The notes beneath the pieces were generated by a model. It did no database searches. It saw only the letters and a list, made by a program, of their open reading frames with translations, and was not told the DNA's origin. Position numbers and translations under genes: made by a program. From Flavobacterium sp. (GTDB lineage Bacteria > Bacteroidota > Bacteroidia > Flavobacteriales > Flavobacteriaceae), in contig JADKHM010000002.1 of the NCBI GenBank assembly GCA_016721735.1, positions 372,001-436,000 on the forward strand: DNA of 64,000 nucleotides, read 5' to 3'. Shown here one piece after another: positions 17,864 through 27,003 of the stretch (positions are counted from its first letter, which is position 1; every line of letters starts with the position of its first letter).

Positions 17864-17888
17864 CGGGTTGCAAAGATAGGACAACCCG
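17864..17888 (-). promoter_or_regulatory. Inverted repeat enclosing a -7 promoter element
   Basis: A perfect 7-bp inverted repeat (CGGGTTG / CAACCCG, positions 17864-17870 and 17882-17888) encloses CAAAGATA at 17871-17878, which is TATCTTTG on the minus strand and fits TAnnTTTG. It lies in the 47-bp gap before the aminotransferase gene. It could be a promoter with an operator, or an RNA hairpin at the end of the upstream unit; the sequence after the stem is A-rich on the transcript, so a classical terminator is unlikely. Confidence 0.45.
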
Positions 17889-17893
17889 CAGTA

Positions 17894-18459
17894 CTATCCT
17901 ACACTATTATTTTCAGAAATGCCAAATATGGTTTTATAAATAATCTTCAAATCTCCTAGAAAAGTATGGTGGTGAAAATACGCCAAATTCATTTTTACTT
18001 TGTCTGGGAAAATGATTTTGTCATTGTATTCGAGTGGATTTTTTTGTTGACTCAATATCGCATCCTCATTCCTGTACTTTATAGAGGCTTCACTAGTTAT
18101 GCCAGGTTTCAACGCCAGCATTTTTCGATCTTCTCCTTCTAATAAATCGTAATATCCTTCAATATCAGGTCGAGGTCCAACAATCGACATATCTCCTATC
18201 AATACGTTTAAAAATTGCGGTAATTCGTCTATTTTATACAACCGAAAATAATGTCCAAAGTAAGTTATCTTCTGAGTTCGCGGATGGATTGTTCTTATTT
18301 TGAATATCATAAAAATCTTTCCCATTGTCCCACTCGTTTTTGTATAAAAAGTCCGTTCGATTGCGTTTCTATTGTGGCAATAATAAAGCAAAGTAGAATC
18401 AACCAACTCAAAAGCAAAAGTGAAACTATTGAAAATACGATGTCAAATATGCGTTTCAC
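17894..18459 (-). pseudogene. Initiating sugar-phosphate transferase, frameshifted near 18325
   Basis: The C-terminal 160 residues or so match the bacterial sugar transferase family (PglC/WcaJ core): IFMIFKIRTIHP, YKIDELPQFLNVLIGDMSIVGPRP (split) and LALKPGITSEASIKYR. The N-terminal part with the membrane hairpin lies in another frame upstream: it begins with GTG at 18459 (VKRIFDIVFSIVSLLLLSW) and runs to FIQKRVGQ. The frames join if one base is restored at the AA at 18325-18326, giving RVGQMGKIFMIFK. The intact protein would be about 188 aa, normal for PglC-like monotopic enzymes. It would start glycan assembly on undecaprenyl phosphate. A sequencing error is as likely as true inactivation. 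Confidence 0.8.
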
Positions 18460-18534
18460 AAAGTTGAATTTAAGAATCGAAATGAAACATTGAAAGTCAG
18501 TTGCCTTCCCGCTCCTTCTCGATATTTTATTGAA

Positions 18535-19602
18535 TTAGCTCAATTTCTTTAAGAGTTCTTTTTCCTTCATCAAAATAGGCAACGAATCAACATCTCGTAG
18601 GAAAATCAAGTCTTTTTCAAACTCATACATTTTGTAGATCAAATCAAACTCTGGATCTCCATTCAAGAGTCTGACTGTGTCGGAAGCAAAATTAGCTCCA
18701 GCCGCGGCAAAACACTGGGTAAAAGCAACGTGTCGAACATTGATTTCTGTAATGTACGGTTTTCCGTTTTCATCTTCCTTAAAATCAACAGTAAAAAAAC
18801 CATGTTGCTTAGCACCGGTGTGTTTGAAAAGAAAATCCATCGCTCGTTTCGATTCTTCCACCAAATGTGGTTCATTGAGCAATCTTCCAAACGAAGTATT
18901 CCCGGTAATCCCAGACGGCGCTACTTTCGCCATGATATAGTTCACGCGTTCTGCAGTTGCTGTTCGGAGTAATTTCCCATTAAAATAAAGCATCTTACAG
19001 GCTAAATTTCTTCCTGGTAAAAACTTGCTCGCAATAAAGGTTTGAACGTTGGGATTAATTTGAATCCAATTTTTCAACGAATCTTCGTCTTCTACTTTTA
19101 ATGATCCCAATCCACTGGTTCCACTGGTACTTCTAACCCAAAAATTACCTTTCAAAACATCGAAAACTTCTTTAAGATTTTGATGATCTCTATCAAAAGT
19201 CACTGATGGCGGGACAATATCCAAGTCTTTTAGAATTTCCGTCATTTTAGATTTATCGACTAACAAATCTGCCATCGACCAATCCGGAATCAAAGCTTTG
19301 CACGGTAAGGATTGCGTTTCTTTTCTCTTGCTCCATTCCATCACTTCCAATTCAGGCAGAATGATTGCCAAATCGATGTTATTTTCTTTGATAATGGCCT
19401 CGATGCTACTCCAGTAATCTGGACTTGTAGCACCCGGAACCACAAACGTTTTGTTGAACAATTCATTTTGATACAAACCAATGGACAGTGGATTGATATC
19501 AGTTCCAATTAGCTCGAAGCGTTTGTAAAAAGAGTACTTTTTTAAAGAGATGGCAAAACTTCTTGGCGTTGGTCCGCCAACACCGGTAATTAATATTTTC
19601 AT
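18535..19602 (-). CDS. ATP-grasp protein (carbamoyl-phosphate-synthase-like)
   Basis: The 355-aa protein has a Rossmann-like start (ILITGVGGPTPRSFA), a middle region with FWVRSTSGTSGLGSLKV (ATP-binding loop, about residues 150-166) and the ATP-grasp metal-binding end GFFTVDFKEDENGKP followed by ITEINVRHV (Glu/Asn/Arg ligands). Such proteins ligate a carboxylate to an amine through an acyl phosphate. It lies between two initiating sugar transferases, so it may add an amino acid or other acid to an amino sugar. That use is inferred; no substrate can be named. Confidence 0.8.
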   Translation of the reverse strand: MKILITGVGGPTPRSFAISLKKYSFYKRFELIGTDINPLSIGLYQNELFNKTFVVPGATSPDYWSSIEAIIKENNIDLAIILPELEVMEWSKRKETQSLPCKALIPDWSMADLLVDKSKMTEILKDLDIVPPSVTFDRDHQNLKEVFDVLKGNFWVRSTSGTSGLGSLKVEDEDSLKNWIQINPNVQTFIASKFLPGRNLACKMLYFNGKLLRTATAERVNYIMAKVAPSGITGNTSFGRLLNEPHLVEESKRAMDFLFKHTGAKQHGFFTVDFKEDENGKPYITEINVRHVAFTQCFAAAGANFASDTVRLLNGDPEFDLIYKMYEFEKDLIFLRDVDSLPILMKEKELLKKLS

Positions 19603-19608
19603 ATTGTC

Positions 19609-20214
19609 TTAATTTGTTCCATTAAATGGGTTCATAGGTCGATCATCACTCTGATTGACGCCTTGTGTTTGAATTACTTTAAGAAAAGTCATCCACAAGA
19701 TCTTGATGTCTAACACAAAGGAAACGTGATCTATATAATAAACATCGTATTCGAATTTTTGGGTCCATGCTATCGAATTTCTACCATTGACTTGCGCCCA
19801 ACCCGTAATCCCAGGTCGCATTTCATGACGTCTAAGTTGTGTTGCTGAATACAGCGGAATATACTTAAACAGTAACGGCCGTGGACCAATCAAACTCATG
19901 TCACCCTTAAGCACATTGACCAATTGCGGCAACTCATCAATCGACAATTTCCGAATCAATCGACCTGCTTTCGTGAGCCTTTTATTATCTGGCAACAACT
20001 TTCCATCTGCGTCTTTTTCGTCGGTCATGGTCTTAAACTTGATAATATAAAATGGTTGTTGATGCAAACCTGGTCTTTCTTGGAAGAAGAATGCTTTAGA
20101 TTTGTTTTGATAGAACAAAATCAAAAAAACAACTAGTAATAGTGGCATCGCGCAAATCAAAACCACTAGTGAAATTAATATATCTAAAACCCTTTTAAAG
20201 AATGCCGAATACAT
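19609..20214 (-). CDS. Initiating sugar-phosphate transferase (PglC/WcaJ core family)
   Basis: The monotopic phosphoglycosyl transferase core is complete: one membrane hairpin (about residues 5-35), FFFQERPGLHQQPFYIIKFKTM, split here at the basic and Lys-Phe-Lys positions, SIDELPQLVNVLKGDMSLIGPRPL with the Asp-Glu catalytic pair, and MRPGITGWAQVNGRN. I start at the ATG at 20214, not the upstream ATG at 20274. From 20214 the family's MYSAFFKRVLDILIS opening is in place and the gene begins just after the previous stop (20217-20219). It attaches the first sugar phosphate to the lipid carrier. Confidence 0.92.
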   Translation of the reverse strand: MYSAFFKRVLDILISLVVLICAMPLLLVVFLILFYQNKSKAFFFQERPGLHQQPFYIIKFKTMTDEKDADGKLLPDNKRLTKAGRLIRKLSIDELPQLVNVLKGDMSLIGPRPLLFKYIPLYSATQLRRHEMRPGITGWAQVNGRNSIAWTQKFEYDVYYIDHVSFVLDIKILWMTFLKVIQTQGVNQSDDRPMNPFNGTN

Positions 20215-20216
20215 AG

Positions 20217-21224
20217 CTACGATTGGTGTTTTTCTAACAATTCTTTCAATCCTTTCTTCGCTGGCAATTGCCATAATAATTTACACCAATCATGATTGCC
20301 TTCTATAAAACCTGGGCCATTTTCAGTAATGACAATATCCCAACCTATCGAGCGATTTTGTGGATGTAACAGTGCGGCTTCCTTTACCATTGCGATAGTT
20401 TCGCTCCAAAATGGTACTTGAAAACCAACAATCGGAATCTTCGTAACTGGATGATTTATCTCTTCGGGTTTGGTAATATCGCTGTAAACTGCGGGACCAA
20501 TTACAATACCTGTTACTTCGTCGATAGGCGCAGCTAAATTTCCTGCAGCCATATTATCCACGGAGGAATTAACGGATATTCGTTGACGACAACCTAAGAT
20601 TTCAACTTCATTATTGGCATTCAATTGGGTGAAAATCCGCACCGTGTTGACAGCCGAAGGAGAAAGTTCTGTGAGTTTTGGATGTTGAATGATAAACTCC
20701 TCCACCAAATCGAAACTATTTTTTTCCATAAAATCAACGATGGATGCGGGGGTAAATTCACTCGCGTTTTTGATTTCCACAGCAACACCACATTTCCCAT
20801 CAGCTACTTTAAAAACAAGCTTTCCAGAAGGATTATTTAACAGCTTTTGCGTTTGCTCTGGATATTTTTTCAAATCAGTAATATCGGCAACTGTGTGAAC
20901 AAAATAATTACCATAACTTCTGTAAAATTTAGTCTTGTCATCTAAGATATCCCTTTGATTTTTGGGATTCATTTTGAGCTGGTACTCAAACATATAACCT
21001 GTTCCTGCCCATAGTTTGCGCTCGTCTTTATTCTTTTCAAAAAAACGAAATTGAAAATATTCTAAAATTGAAATGTTGTAGGTAAATACCGAAAGCAGAA
21101 CATCTAGCAAGATGCTGATTTTGTTTCGATGGGTTTGTTTGGCGGCATGGCTTAGAAAGAGCCAAAACTTCTTCCAATCCAATTGCTTCAAATAATATCC
21201 TAAATAGACGAATCTTTTTATCAT
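20217..21224 (-). CDS. Sugar-transfer-associated ATP-grasp protein (PF14397-like)
   Basis: The 335-aa protein matches the ATP-grasp family found next to polysaccharide sugar transferases. Blocks seen are GKLVFKVADGKCGVAVEI (nucleotide-binding, about residues 134-151), DLVEEFIIQHPKLTELSPSAVNTVRI (split) and IGWDIVITENGPGFIEGNHDW, where the final acidic/Asn residues bind metal-ATP. The biochemical reaction of the family is not established to my knowledge; an acyl or amino-acid ligation to a sugar is a reasonable guess. It is directly upstream of the initiating transferase (2 bp) and overlaps the deacetylase gene by 4 bases. Confidence 0.85.
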   Translation of the reverse strand: MIKRFVYLGYYLKQLDWKKFWLFLSHAAKQTHRNKISILLDVLLSVFTYNISILEYFQFRFFEKNKDERKLWAGTGYMFEYQLKMNPKNQRDILDDKTKFYRSYGNYFVHTVADITDLKKYPEQTQKLLNNPSGKLVFKVADGKCGVAVEIKNASEFTPASIVDFMEKNSFDLVEEFIIQHPKLTELSPSAVNTVRIFTQLNANNEVEILGCRQRISVNSSVDNMAAGNLAAPIDEVTGIVIGPAVYSDITKPEEINHPVTKIPIVGFQVPFWSETIAMVKEAALLHPQNRSIGWDIVITENGPGFIEGNHDWCKLLWQLPAKKGLKELLEKHQS

Positions 21225-22359
21225 TTTCTTTGATTTGTAAGGTAATCACCCAATTCATCTGCCGCCATAAACTCGACTTCAGGCCATTTTTTGACGATTT
21301 CTTGCAGTAGTTTTTGCAAAGTTTGCAAGCCCATCGCTCTGTTTTTCGGATCGATGTGACCGCAGAAATTGACGCGATGTGAACTAATAATGGCGGGTTT
21401 ATTCCATCGGAACGCTCTTTCGATTTGTTTCATTGTAAAAGTCACCCAATCCAAACCGCGATCTTCAGTCGGTTCAAAAACAATATTTCGCACCATAATA
21501 GTCAAGCCTTCTTTGGTTTTCTTTCCGATATAATTAAAACTTGTTTTATAGCTATCCTGACCTTGATGCTCTTTTCTAACCAAGCCCAAATCGATGTATT
21601 TGCTTCCATTTTCTTTCAAAGTTGAAAAAAGAGATTGATGAATTTGATACACCGGCGGCGTAAAGTAATTACTTGGATAACCAAAGACTTCCTTGAAAAG
21701 TTGCAGTCCTTCAACTAAAATCGGCTTTAGTTTTTCATTGTCGTTGACATCCCAAAAATCTAAAGCAGCGGTGCTCGACATGGTCGGATAATCTTCATCT
21801 GAGATGCTGGTGTAGGATTTGTTTTGTAATGCCGTTAGCAATTCCGGGTCTCTTTTTTCTAATTTATCATTGAATACAAATAAATTGAGATGTTCCCTGC
21901 CGTGAAATTGCGGTTTTAAAAACCCTTTCGCAATGCCTTCCTGCCACAATTCCCATGCGCCACGATAGGCTTCTGGCTGTTCTTTAGCTAATTTACTATA
22001 GGTAATTGGGAGATTTTCAAAGTAGAATTTTTGAAAATTATCCGCTTCCATTTTTCAAAATCGATGTTGCAAGGAAGCGAAAACGGCGTAAATACGGCGC
22101 TTCTGCCATTTTTATCTTTTACAGAATCTAATACTGCGTATAATTGTTCCAAATCTTGTTTGGTTTCTAAAGTGTCATAGAGATCAAAACGAGAATAGAC
22201 TTTAAGTCCAGCTTGGTCTAATTTTGCTCTTGCTTCTTTCGAATGCAAACGCACATTCCCATAATCATCCACAGAAAAAACAACAATCTTACGTTTGGTT
22301 TTCCAACCAATGCTGTTTTTCAAATTATTGATGAGACTATCTTTTAACTTTGATATCAT
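21221..22359 (-). pseudogene. NodB-like polysaccharide deacetylase homologue, frameshifted at 22051-22055
   Basis: Two reading frames make up one gene homologous along its length to the intact protein at 35420-36541. The first frame holds the N-terminus with IVVFSVDDYGNVRLHS (the Asp-Asp motif). The second, joined by restoring one A in the A5 run (T5 at 22051-22055 on the plus strand), holds KPQFHGREHLNLF, the candidate metal-binding His pair, and IISSHRVNF. The joined product is about 379 aa. The start coincides with the last base of the GT4 stop and the end overlaps the ATP-grasp start by 4 bases, as expected for an intact operon gene. Either an assembly error or a recent knockout. Confidence 0.8.
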
Positions 22360-23513
22360 TAGCTGTTTTTCAAATACATATTGACAAACTTGTCGGCGTT
22401 ATCTCTTCTAAATAAGGTCGAAGTTTGAATCGCATTTTCCGACATTTCTTGCCATTTTTGTGGATCATTGCTCAAGGCAACAATAAAATCTTTGGCTTTT
22501 TCCAATTCTCTTTCGGTGTAACATTTTGCATAACCGTATTTATTAGCATATGAATGCAACTCCGAATCTTCACCGGCGATATATAACGATGGAATTCCAT
22601 AACTCATCAAATTGTAGGATTTGCTGGGAACGCTTCCTTTGGAAGTCAATTCATCTAAAATAACAATCCCCAAATCGGTTGCTGACAAAGAAAAAGGAAA
22701 CATTTCGTCGGTTTGAAATGGTAGAAACGTACAATTGGGAAGTTGCTTTTCTTCGACCATTTTTTGCAAAGCTGGCACTCGAGGGCCGCGACCTATGATT
22801 TGAAAAAGAATTTTTTGGTTGTCTTTTAGAAGTTCCGCTAGTTGCACGACAACCTCAACTTTGTGCGTCAATCCTATGTTTCCAGAGTATTGAACAATAA
22901 ATTTATCTTGCAATTGGTGTTGGGCGATAAACTTATTCTGTGATTTTGAAACCCGTTCGTTTTGTTGAAAAATCGACCAAATAGGTTGGATGATAATTTT
23001 AGATCGAGAAACATACGCTTCGACCAAATCTGCCATCTTATCGCTAATCGTGAAAAGTCGATATGATTTTTTAAAAGACTTTCTGTTGCATGCCGCCCAA
23101 ATCCGGTATAAAGGATGGGTTTCCTTCATGCCCGTGATTTTAAACACATCGGGATAAACATCCCAAATCACCATGCTGAAGCGATGTGGCAACAATAAAT
23201 TTAGCAAATAACCCATTGGTGGAATAGAAACAAAAAATACTTCGTATCCGCGAAATTTAGTTAGTAACAACCAATAGATTTTGAAGCACGCTTTGATGTA
23301 GGACAAGAATTTTTTGCTTGCTGGACGTTCTACCCATTTGTTGATTTTGGTAATTTCAATGGTGTCCTTTAGTTCTTCGCCTTGAACGTGAACGCTGCCG
23401 GTAATCAGGCTTACTTTTTCAAATCGCTCTGAAAAGGCGTTACAAAAACCAATAGTGAGATAATTGGTCGCTTGATTGACGACCACGATCTTTCTATTTG
23501 TTATTTTCTCCAT
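22359..23513 (-). CDS. Glycosyltransferase, GT4 family
   Basis: The 384-aa GT-B protein has a typical N-terminal Rossmann domain and a C-terminal donor domain: FIVQYSGNIGLTHKVEVVVQ (about residues 186-205), FQIIGRGPRVPALQKMV, and a motif corresponding to the EX7E region in TSKGSVPSKSYNLMSYGIPS, where Glu is replaced or shifted. It resembles WbuB-like fucosaminyl/fucosyl transferases by architecture. It lies immediately after the GDP-fucose genes, so a fucosyl donor is possible but unproven. It is separated from gmd by a 195-bp repeat-containing spacer. Confidence 0.82.
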   Translation of the reverse strand: MEKITNRKIVVVNQATNYLTIGFCNAFSERFEKVSLITGSVHVQGEELKDTIEITKINKWVERPASKKFLSYIKACFKIYWLLLTKFRGYEVFFVSIPPMGYLLNLLLPHRFSMVIWDVYPDVFKITGMKETHPLYRIWAACNRKSFKKSYRLFTISDKMADLVEAYVSRSKIIIQPIWSIFQQNERVSKSQNKFIAQHQLQDKFIVQYSGNIGLTHKVEVVVQLAELLKDNQKILFQIIGRGPRVPALQKMVEEKQLPNCTFLPFQTDEMFPFSLSATDLGIVILDELTSKGSVPSKSYNLMSYGIPSLYIAGEDSELHSYANKYGYAKCYTERELEKAKDFIVALSNDPQKWQEMSENAIQTSTLFRRDNADKFVNMYLKNS

Positions 23514-23557
23514 GCCTAATTTGGGTTGAATGCTGTATAATTTATCCGATGTTCTTT

Positions 23558-23574
23558 CCCCTCCTTTGGAGGGG
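23558..23574. repeat. GC-rich perfect palindrome in the gmd-GT4 spacer
   Basis: CCCCTCC TTT GGAGGGG forms a 7-bp perfect stem with a 3-base loop, followed by a second G/C-rich pair (gcccgaagggtgggg). This is markedly richer in GC than the surrounding DNA. It is the first part of a mosaic intergenic element that extends to about 23705. The stem has no downstream T run in the operon direction, so I call it a repeat, not a terminator. Confidence 0.6.
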
Positions 23575-23596
23575 TGCCCGAAGGGTGGGGTGGTTT

Positions 23597-23705
23597 CTAG
23601 CCCCGATTGCAGTGAAAATCCTTTGGCGGCGGCGTTTACTTCGTCAGTTCGCTCCGCTCGTGTGGCGCCAAAGATTGCAACGGAAAGCGGGATTAGCTCC
23701 TCAAA
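23597..23705. repeat. Intergenic stem-loop repeat element, Flavobacterium type
   Basis: The segment starts with TAGCCCCGATTGCAGTG, ends with GGAAAGCGGGATTAGCTCCT, and has a perfect 8-bp stem CTTTGGCG (23621-23628) / CGCCAAAG (23666-23673) around a 37-base loop. Outer arms also partly pair. From memory, elements with this AGCCCCGAT ... AGCGGGA-TAGCTCCT frame are scattered between genes in Flavobacterium genomes; I cannot search to confirm. It sits inside an operon, so it may act as an attenuator or processing site, or simply be a mobile repeat. Confidence 0.55.
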
Positions 23706-23708
23706 AAA

Positions 23709-24857
23709 TTACTCCGCTTGTTTCAAGATTTTATGTCCACCTTTTACCAAATGAATGTCTTTTAAAAACAAAGAAACGTCCATCGCGACCATTTCTTCCA
23801 CCAACATTTTCAAGTCGTATTTTGGTTGCCATCCTAATTTTGTTTTAGATTTCGTTGGGTCACCAATGAGAAGATCAACTTCTGTTGGTCTGAAATAAGC
23901 TGGATCCACTTTTACCAATACTGAACCAATAGCTGGAATATTAAATTCGTTGACCTGATGCCCTAGCGCCTTTTGATATACTTCTTGATCGATGGCTTCT
24001 AAAATCCCTTTTTCATCAACGCCTTCTCCTTCGAATCGAACGGTAAATCCAACTTGTTGAAAAGCCATTTTGATAAAATCACGAACGCGCGTTGTCACTC
24101 CAGTTGCAATGACGTAATCTTCGGCAACGTCTTGTTGAAGGATTCTCCACATTGCTTCTACGTAATCTTTGGCGTGACCCCAATCTCTTTGCGCATCAAG
24201 GTTCCCCATAAACAAATCGTTCTGAAGACCTAAAGCAATTTTGGCCACAGCTCGCGTGATTTTTCGGGTTACGAAAGTTTCTCCACGCAAAGGCGATTCG
24301 TGGTTGAAAAGAATTCCGTTACAAGCAAACATATTATAGGCTTCTCTGTAGTTTACGGTAATCCAATACGCATAAATTTTAGCAACTGCATATGGCGAAC
24401 GCGGATAAAACGGCGTCGTTTCTGACTGTGGCACTGCTTGTACTAAACCGTACAATTCAGAAGTTGACGCTTGGTAAATTTTGGTTTTATTTTGAAGTCC
24501 CAACAAACGAACCGCTTCTAAAAGTCGTAATGTTCCAATTCCGTCTGCATTGGCGGTATATTCAGGAGTGTCAAAACTAACTTTCACGTGTGACATGGCC
24601 GCTAGGTTATAAATTTCATCTGGTTGTACTTCTTGAATAATTCGCGTTAAGTTCATCGAATCAGTCATATCACCATAATGCAATTTCAATCTAATTTCTT
24701 TGGCATGTGGGTCTTGATATAAATGATCAATTCTTGCCGTATTAAACATAGATGATCTTCTTTTGATACCATGAACCATATATCCTTTTTCAAGTAACAA
24801 CTCTGCTAAATACGCACCATCTTGACCTGTTATTCCTGTAATTAATGCCGTTTTCAT
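23709..24857 (-). CDS. gmd: GDP-mannose 4,6-dehydratase
   Basis: The 382-aa SDR has GITGQDGAYLAELLL (residues 8-22, the family hallmark), IKRRSSMFNTARIDHLY (31-47), and YPRSPYAVAKIYAYW with Tyr156 and Lys160. It makes GDP-4-keto-6-deoxymannose from GDP-mannose, the first step to GDP-L-fucose. The second enzyme, Fcl, is encoded 25 bp upstream. The length is slightly above typical for bacteria (about 345-375 aa). GDP-mannose synthesis genes are not in the window. Confidence 0.97.
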   Translation of the reverse strand: MKTALITGITGQDGAYLAELLLEKGYMVHGIKRRSSMFNTARIDHLYQDPHAKEIRLKLHYGDMTDSMNLTRIIQEVQPDEIYNLAAMSHVKVSFDTPEYTANADGIGTLRLLEAVRLLGLQNKTKIYQASTSELYGLVQAVPQSETTPFYPRSPYAVAKIYAYWITVNYREAYNMFACNGILFNHESPLRGETFVTRKITRAVAKIALGLQNDLFMGNLDAQRDWGHAKDYVEAMWRILQQDVAEDYVIATGVTTRVRDFIKMAFQQVGFTVRFEGEGVDEKGILEAIDQEVYQKALGHQVNEFNIPAIGSVLVKVDPAYFRPTEVDLLIGDPTKSKTKLGWQPKYDLKMLVEEMVAMDVSLFLKDIHLVKGGHKILKQAE

Positions 24858-24882
24858 TGCTTCTAGTTTAATATATTTCTAA

Positions 24883-25833
24883 TTAAATTTTTACTTCTTT
24901 GTAATTGTTTGCATGTTCTAAAAACCATTGGTAGGTGGCTTGTATTCCATCTTCTAATGAAATTTTAGCGCTCCAACCTTGGTTTTTCATTTTGCTTACA
25001 TCCATTAATTTTTTCGGTGTTCCGTCTGGTTTAGAACTGTCCCAAATGATTACTCCTTGGTGTCCAACGGTTTTTTGAATCAGTTCTGCCAACGATTTTA
25101 TGGTTAGGTCAACACCTGTTCCTATATTATATAAGTTCTCTTCAAACGAATGCTCCATCGAAAAAACAACCGCTTCAGCAAGATCTTTCACATGCAAAAA
25201 CTCCCGCATCGGTGTTCCGGAACCCCAAAGCGTAACTGGAGCATGATTATTTTCTTTTGCTTCATGAAATTTACGCATCATGGCTGGTAAAACATGTGAG
25301 GTTTGCAAATCGAAATTGTCGTTCGGGCCATACAAATTGGTAGGCATCAAACTCACAAAATCTTTCCCGTATTGTTTGCGAATAGCTTCACAGCTTTTGA
25401 CGCCAGAGATTTTTGCAATCGCATACCATTCGTTAGTTGGCTCTAGAGATGAAGTTAACAAACATTCTTCCTTTAAAGGTTGTGGCGCAAGTTTTGGGTA
25501 AATGCACGAGCTTCCTAAGAAAATAAATTTCTCGACATCTTGTTTTAGTGCAGTATCAATCAGATTGTTCTGAATTTGCATATTCTCCATTAAAAAAGTA
25601 AATGGATAATCGTTGTTTGCTAATATTCCTCCTACTCTCGCCGCAGCATCTATAACAATTTCAGGCTTTTCATTAGCAAAAAAAGCTAGCACTGCGTTTT
25701 GATTTCTCAGGTCTAATTCCTTGCTGCTTTTACCAACGAGATTGTTATAACCCGCAGCTTTCAAGGCGCTCCAAATAGCTCCACCCACCATTCCGGTGTG
25801 ACCTGCAACGTATATTTTTGATGTTTTATTCAT
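24883..25833 (-). CDS. fcl: GDP-L-fucose synthase
   Basis: The 316-aa SDR has VAGHTGMVGGAIW (residues 9-21), FLGSSCIYPKLAPQPLKEE with catalytic Ser/Cys, and NEWYAIAKISG with Tyr137 and Lys141. It epimerises at C3 and C5 and reduces GDP-4-keto-6-deoxymannose to GDP-L-fucose. It lies directly before gmd in the transcript, so one of the glycans contains L-fucose or a derivative. Confidence 0.96.
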   Translation of the reverse strand: MNKTSKIYVAGHTGMVGGAIWSALKAAGYNNLVGKSSKELDLRNQNAVLAFFANEKPEIVIDAAARVGGILANNDYPFTFLMENMQIQNNLIDTALKQDVEKFIFLGSSCIYPKLAPQPLKEECLLTSSLEPTNEWYAIAKISGVKSCEAIRKQYGKDFVSLMPTNLYGPNDNFDLQTSHVLPAMMRKFHEAKENNHAPVTLWGSGTPMREFLHVKDLAEAVVFSMEHSFEENLYNIGTGVDLTIKSLAELIQKTVGHQGVIIWDSSKPDGTPKKLMDVSKMKNQGWSAKISLEDGIQATYQWFLEHANNYKEVKI

Positions 25834-25842
25834 GGGTATTAA

Positions 25843-26979
25843 TTATTTGAAAACAGATAAAAATTCGTATGCCGCTTTTTTCATTCTACTGTCATAGGAA
25901 TCATAGAGGTCTACTCCGAAATTCCGTACCGGATAGTGCTCTAAAATTGTTGCTAATTCGTCGAAATTGTGTGATTCGAAGTACGTTCCTTTTTCAGCCA
26001 ATTGTTCAATATTAACCTTTAAATCACTAGCAATTACTGGGACTTGTAGTGATTTTGCGTCTTCTATTACGGTGCTCCATCCTTCGAACAAGCTAGGTTG
26101 AATGATAGCCGTTGCGTATTTCATGAGTAGTAATTGGTCACCACGTGGAATCAATCCTAAAAATGTGATGGCGTTTTTCAAGCTATTTTCATCAATGATT
26201 TGATGTAATTCTTTCAAATAATCTGAATTTGGTTCCTCTGGAAATCTTCCTGTAATGGCCAAATGTGGCATTCGTTCGCTATTCTTTAGTTTCGCTAAAG
26301 CTTTGAAAACTACTTTATGATTCTTGTGTTTGTGGAATTGATTGCTAATCATAAAATACTGCTCTGGTAGAGCGTATTTTTTTAGGATCTCTTCTCGAGT
26401 TATTGTTGGCAAATGATCTACAATTGAAACAAAGTGATAAATATGAATTTTCAAACTTTTCGGCACTTTGAAAAACTGCAAGAAATCGTCTTTAACCGCT
26501 TGACTCGATACGACTAAGTCTCGAGAATTTCTTAAAATCAATTTGATTCGAGCATTTCTTTCCAACCTTTTTTTCTTGGTAAAGAACTGCGGATAATACA
26601 TGTGCTGTAAATCTGCATACCAAGAAACTAATTTGGCGTCGAGTTTACTCTTGACCGGATAATCATGCATTGGAAACACCGCATCCAATTTTTGATCGAT
26701 GACCAAATCCTGCACAAAAACGTTTTTGTTTTTTAAAAATGACTGTACATATCCTTTGTAAATCGAGGGGAATTGATGCGCTACAACTTCGAGATACGGA
26801 TAATCCACTTCATCGAGGTATTTCTTCAAATGTTCAGGGTAGACAATCACGACCGTGGGTTTGTCTTTATCTTCTAAAAAGTTCAAGATCTTAATACAGT
26901 TTAGAACATAAATCAAACCTCCCGTCCATTTGGGATTAAAATTGAAAATGATTCCGAGTCTAAATCTACTCTCTTCCAT
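25843..26979 (-). CDS. Glycosyltransferase, GT4 family
   Basis: The 378-aa GT-B protein begins LGIIFNFNPKWTGGLIYVLN (nucleotide-sugar side of the N-domain), and has a C-terminal GT4 domain: YFMISNQFHKHKNHKVVFKA (about residues 209-228), LAITGRFPEE, FLGLIPRGDQLLLMKYATA and QPSLFEGWSTVIEDAKSLQV with the EX7E glutamates. It sits 10 bp before fcl. A TATATTTG element overlaps the end of the upstream broken gene and could give it a separate promoter. Confidence 0.87.
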   Translation of the reverse strand: MEESRFRLGIIFNFNPKWTGGLIYVLNCIKILNFLEDKDKPTVVIVYPEHLKKYLDEVDYPYLEVVAHQFPSIYKGYVQSFLKNKNVFVQDLVIDQKLDAVFPMHDYPVKSKLDAKLVSWYADLQHMYYPQFFTKKKRLERNARIKLILRNSRDLVVSSQAVKDDFLQFFKVPKSLKIHIYHFVSIVDHLPTITREEILKKYALPEQYFMISNQFHKHKNHKVVFKALAKLKNSERMPHLAITGRFPEEPNSDYLKELHQIIDENSLKNAITFLGLIPRGDQLLLMKYATAIIQPSLFEGWSTVIEDAKSLQVPVIASDLKVNIEQLAEKGTYFESHNFDELATILEHYPVRNFGVDLYDSYDSRMKKAAYEFLSVFK

Positions 26980-27003
26980 AGTTTTAATCTTCCTAATTTG
27001 AAA

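Noticed and set aside
19609..20274. Upstream ATG at 20274 as start of the sugar transferase
   Set aside because: It lies inside the ATP-grasp gene and adds 20 residues not seen at the start of the family; 20214 gives the normal opening.
23558..23574. Rho-independent terminator after gmd
   Set aside because: The GC stem has no T run after it in the transcript direction, and downstream genes appear to be in the same operon.
24392..24580. Short plus-strand frames opposite gmd, rfbB, ugd and other genes
   Set aside because: All are shadows of well-supported minus-strand genes and have no recognisable product.
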